This document shows positions 63,973 through 64,000 of a stretch of 64,000 nucleotides of DNA, one piece after another. The DNA comes from Clostridium_AD sp050717535 (GTDB lineage Bacteria > Bacillota > Clostridia > Clostridiales > Clostridiaceae). Position numbers and translations under genes: made by a program. A model generated the notes under the pieces. The model made no database searches. It was not told the DNA's origin and was given only the letters and a program-made list of their open reading frames with translations. Within the stretch, counting starts at the first letter, position 1; every line of letters starts with the position of its first letter. The stretch spans positions 43,722-107,721 of the forward strand of contig NZ_JBOITM010000070.1 of assembly GCF_050717535.1 (NCBI RefSeq). The letters run 5' to 3'.

Positions 63973-64000
63973 AACACTAAATTTCTCAGCAAAATGTTTA

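Overview
The window is a strongly AT-rich, low-GC Gram-positive chromosome segment, almost certainly from a spore-forming Clostridium (sensu stricto). The evidence is a small acid-soluble spore protein, a YtxC-type sporulation protein, a PdaB-type deacetylase, an AbrB regulator with putative Spo0A boxes, T-box leaders on tRNA synthetase genes, SD-rich starts that often use TTG or GTG, and KtrAB and OppABCDF systems. Most of it is housekeeping sequence. I see no prophage, transposase, rRNA operon or CRISPR array.

Layout. 0-3.4 kb: three genes (jetD, jetA, jetB, minus strand) of a Wadjet-type plasmid/phage defence operon; the expected ATPase gene jetC lies past the left edge. 3.5-8.4 kb: a small membrane protein, endonuclease IV, an M24 peptidase, a divergent XRE-cupin regulator, a histone-like DUF6465-type protein and a Cys/Gly/Asn-rich small protein. 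8.5-13.6 kb: an ABC-F ATPase, a DEAD-box-like RNA helicase and RecQ. 13.9-15.8 kb: a LytS/LytTR-type two-component system with an additional receiver-only protein. 16.1-18.3 kb: YajQ, abrB, a zinc-ribbon protein and an unannotated transcription unit (probable ncRNA) whose promoter closely resembles that of abrB. 18.3-25 kb: a nuclease-XPD-like helicase fusion, an Uup-like ABC-F protein and an S41 protease. 25-37.5 kb: an amino-acid ABC transporter, zapA, pheST with a Phe T-box, a TrmH-family methyltransferase, ktrAB, infC-rpmI-rplT (infC with an AUU start and an attenuator leader) and ytxC. 37.7-42.1 kb: a DUF6873-type protein, a foldback repeat, five tRNAs (Val, Asp, Phe, Gly, Cys in transcription order), hslO, a methyltransferase and a SASP gene. 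42.2-48.1 kb: oppBCDF-oppA. 48.1-53.5 kb: a 1.3-kb gene-free stretch, then dapA-dapB, patA and dapH (acetylase route to diaminopimelate/lysine). 53.5-61.7 kb: SSB-like protein, pdaB-like deacetylase, DUF4364 protein, beta-propeller protein, folC, and valS with a Val T-box. 61.8-64 kb: an orphan NMT1/SsuA-like lipoprotein followed by 1.1 kb of noncoding repeats ending in an intrinsic terminator.

The most interesting unexplained items are these: (1) the probable Spo0A-linked ncRNA at about 17.93-18.26 kb, with an abrB-twin promoter, flanking 0A-box-like sites, a 20-bp-class closing stem and a terminator; (2) two related long foldback elements (38.38-38.61 and 62.87-63.16 kb), each starting at or within a few bases of a stop codon; (3) a duplicated noncoding array at 63.2-63.9 kb made of 121-bp and about 57-bp repeats carrying GCCC-NNA-GGGC mini-hairpins and closed by a plus-strand terminator; (4) a four-unit degenerate 20-bp repeat between a regulator and a divergent peptidase gene. 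All functional calls come from reading the sequence and recalling protein families; no database search was run.
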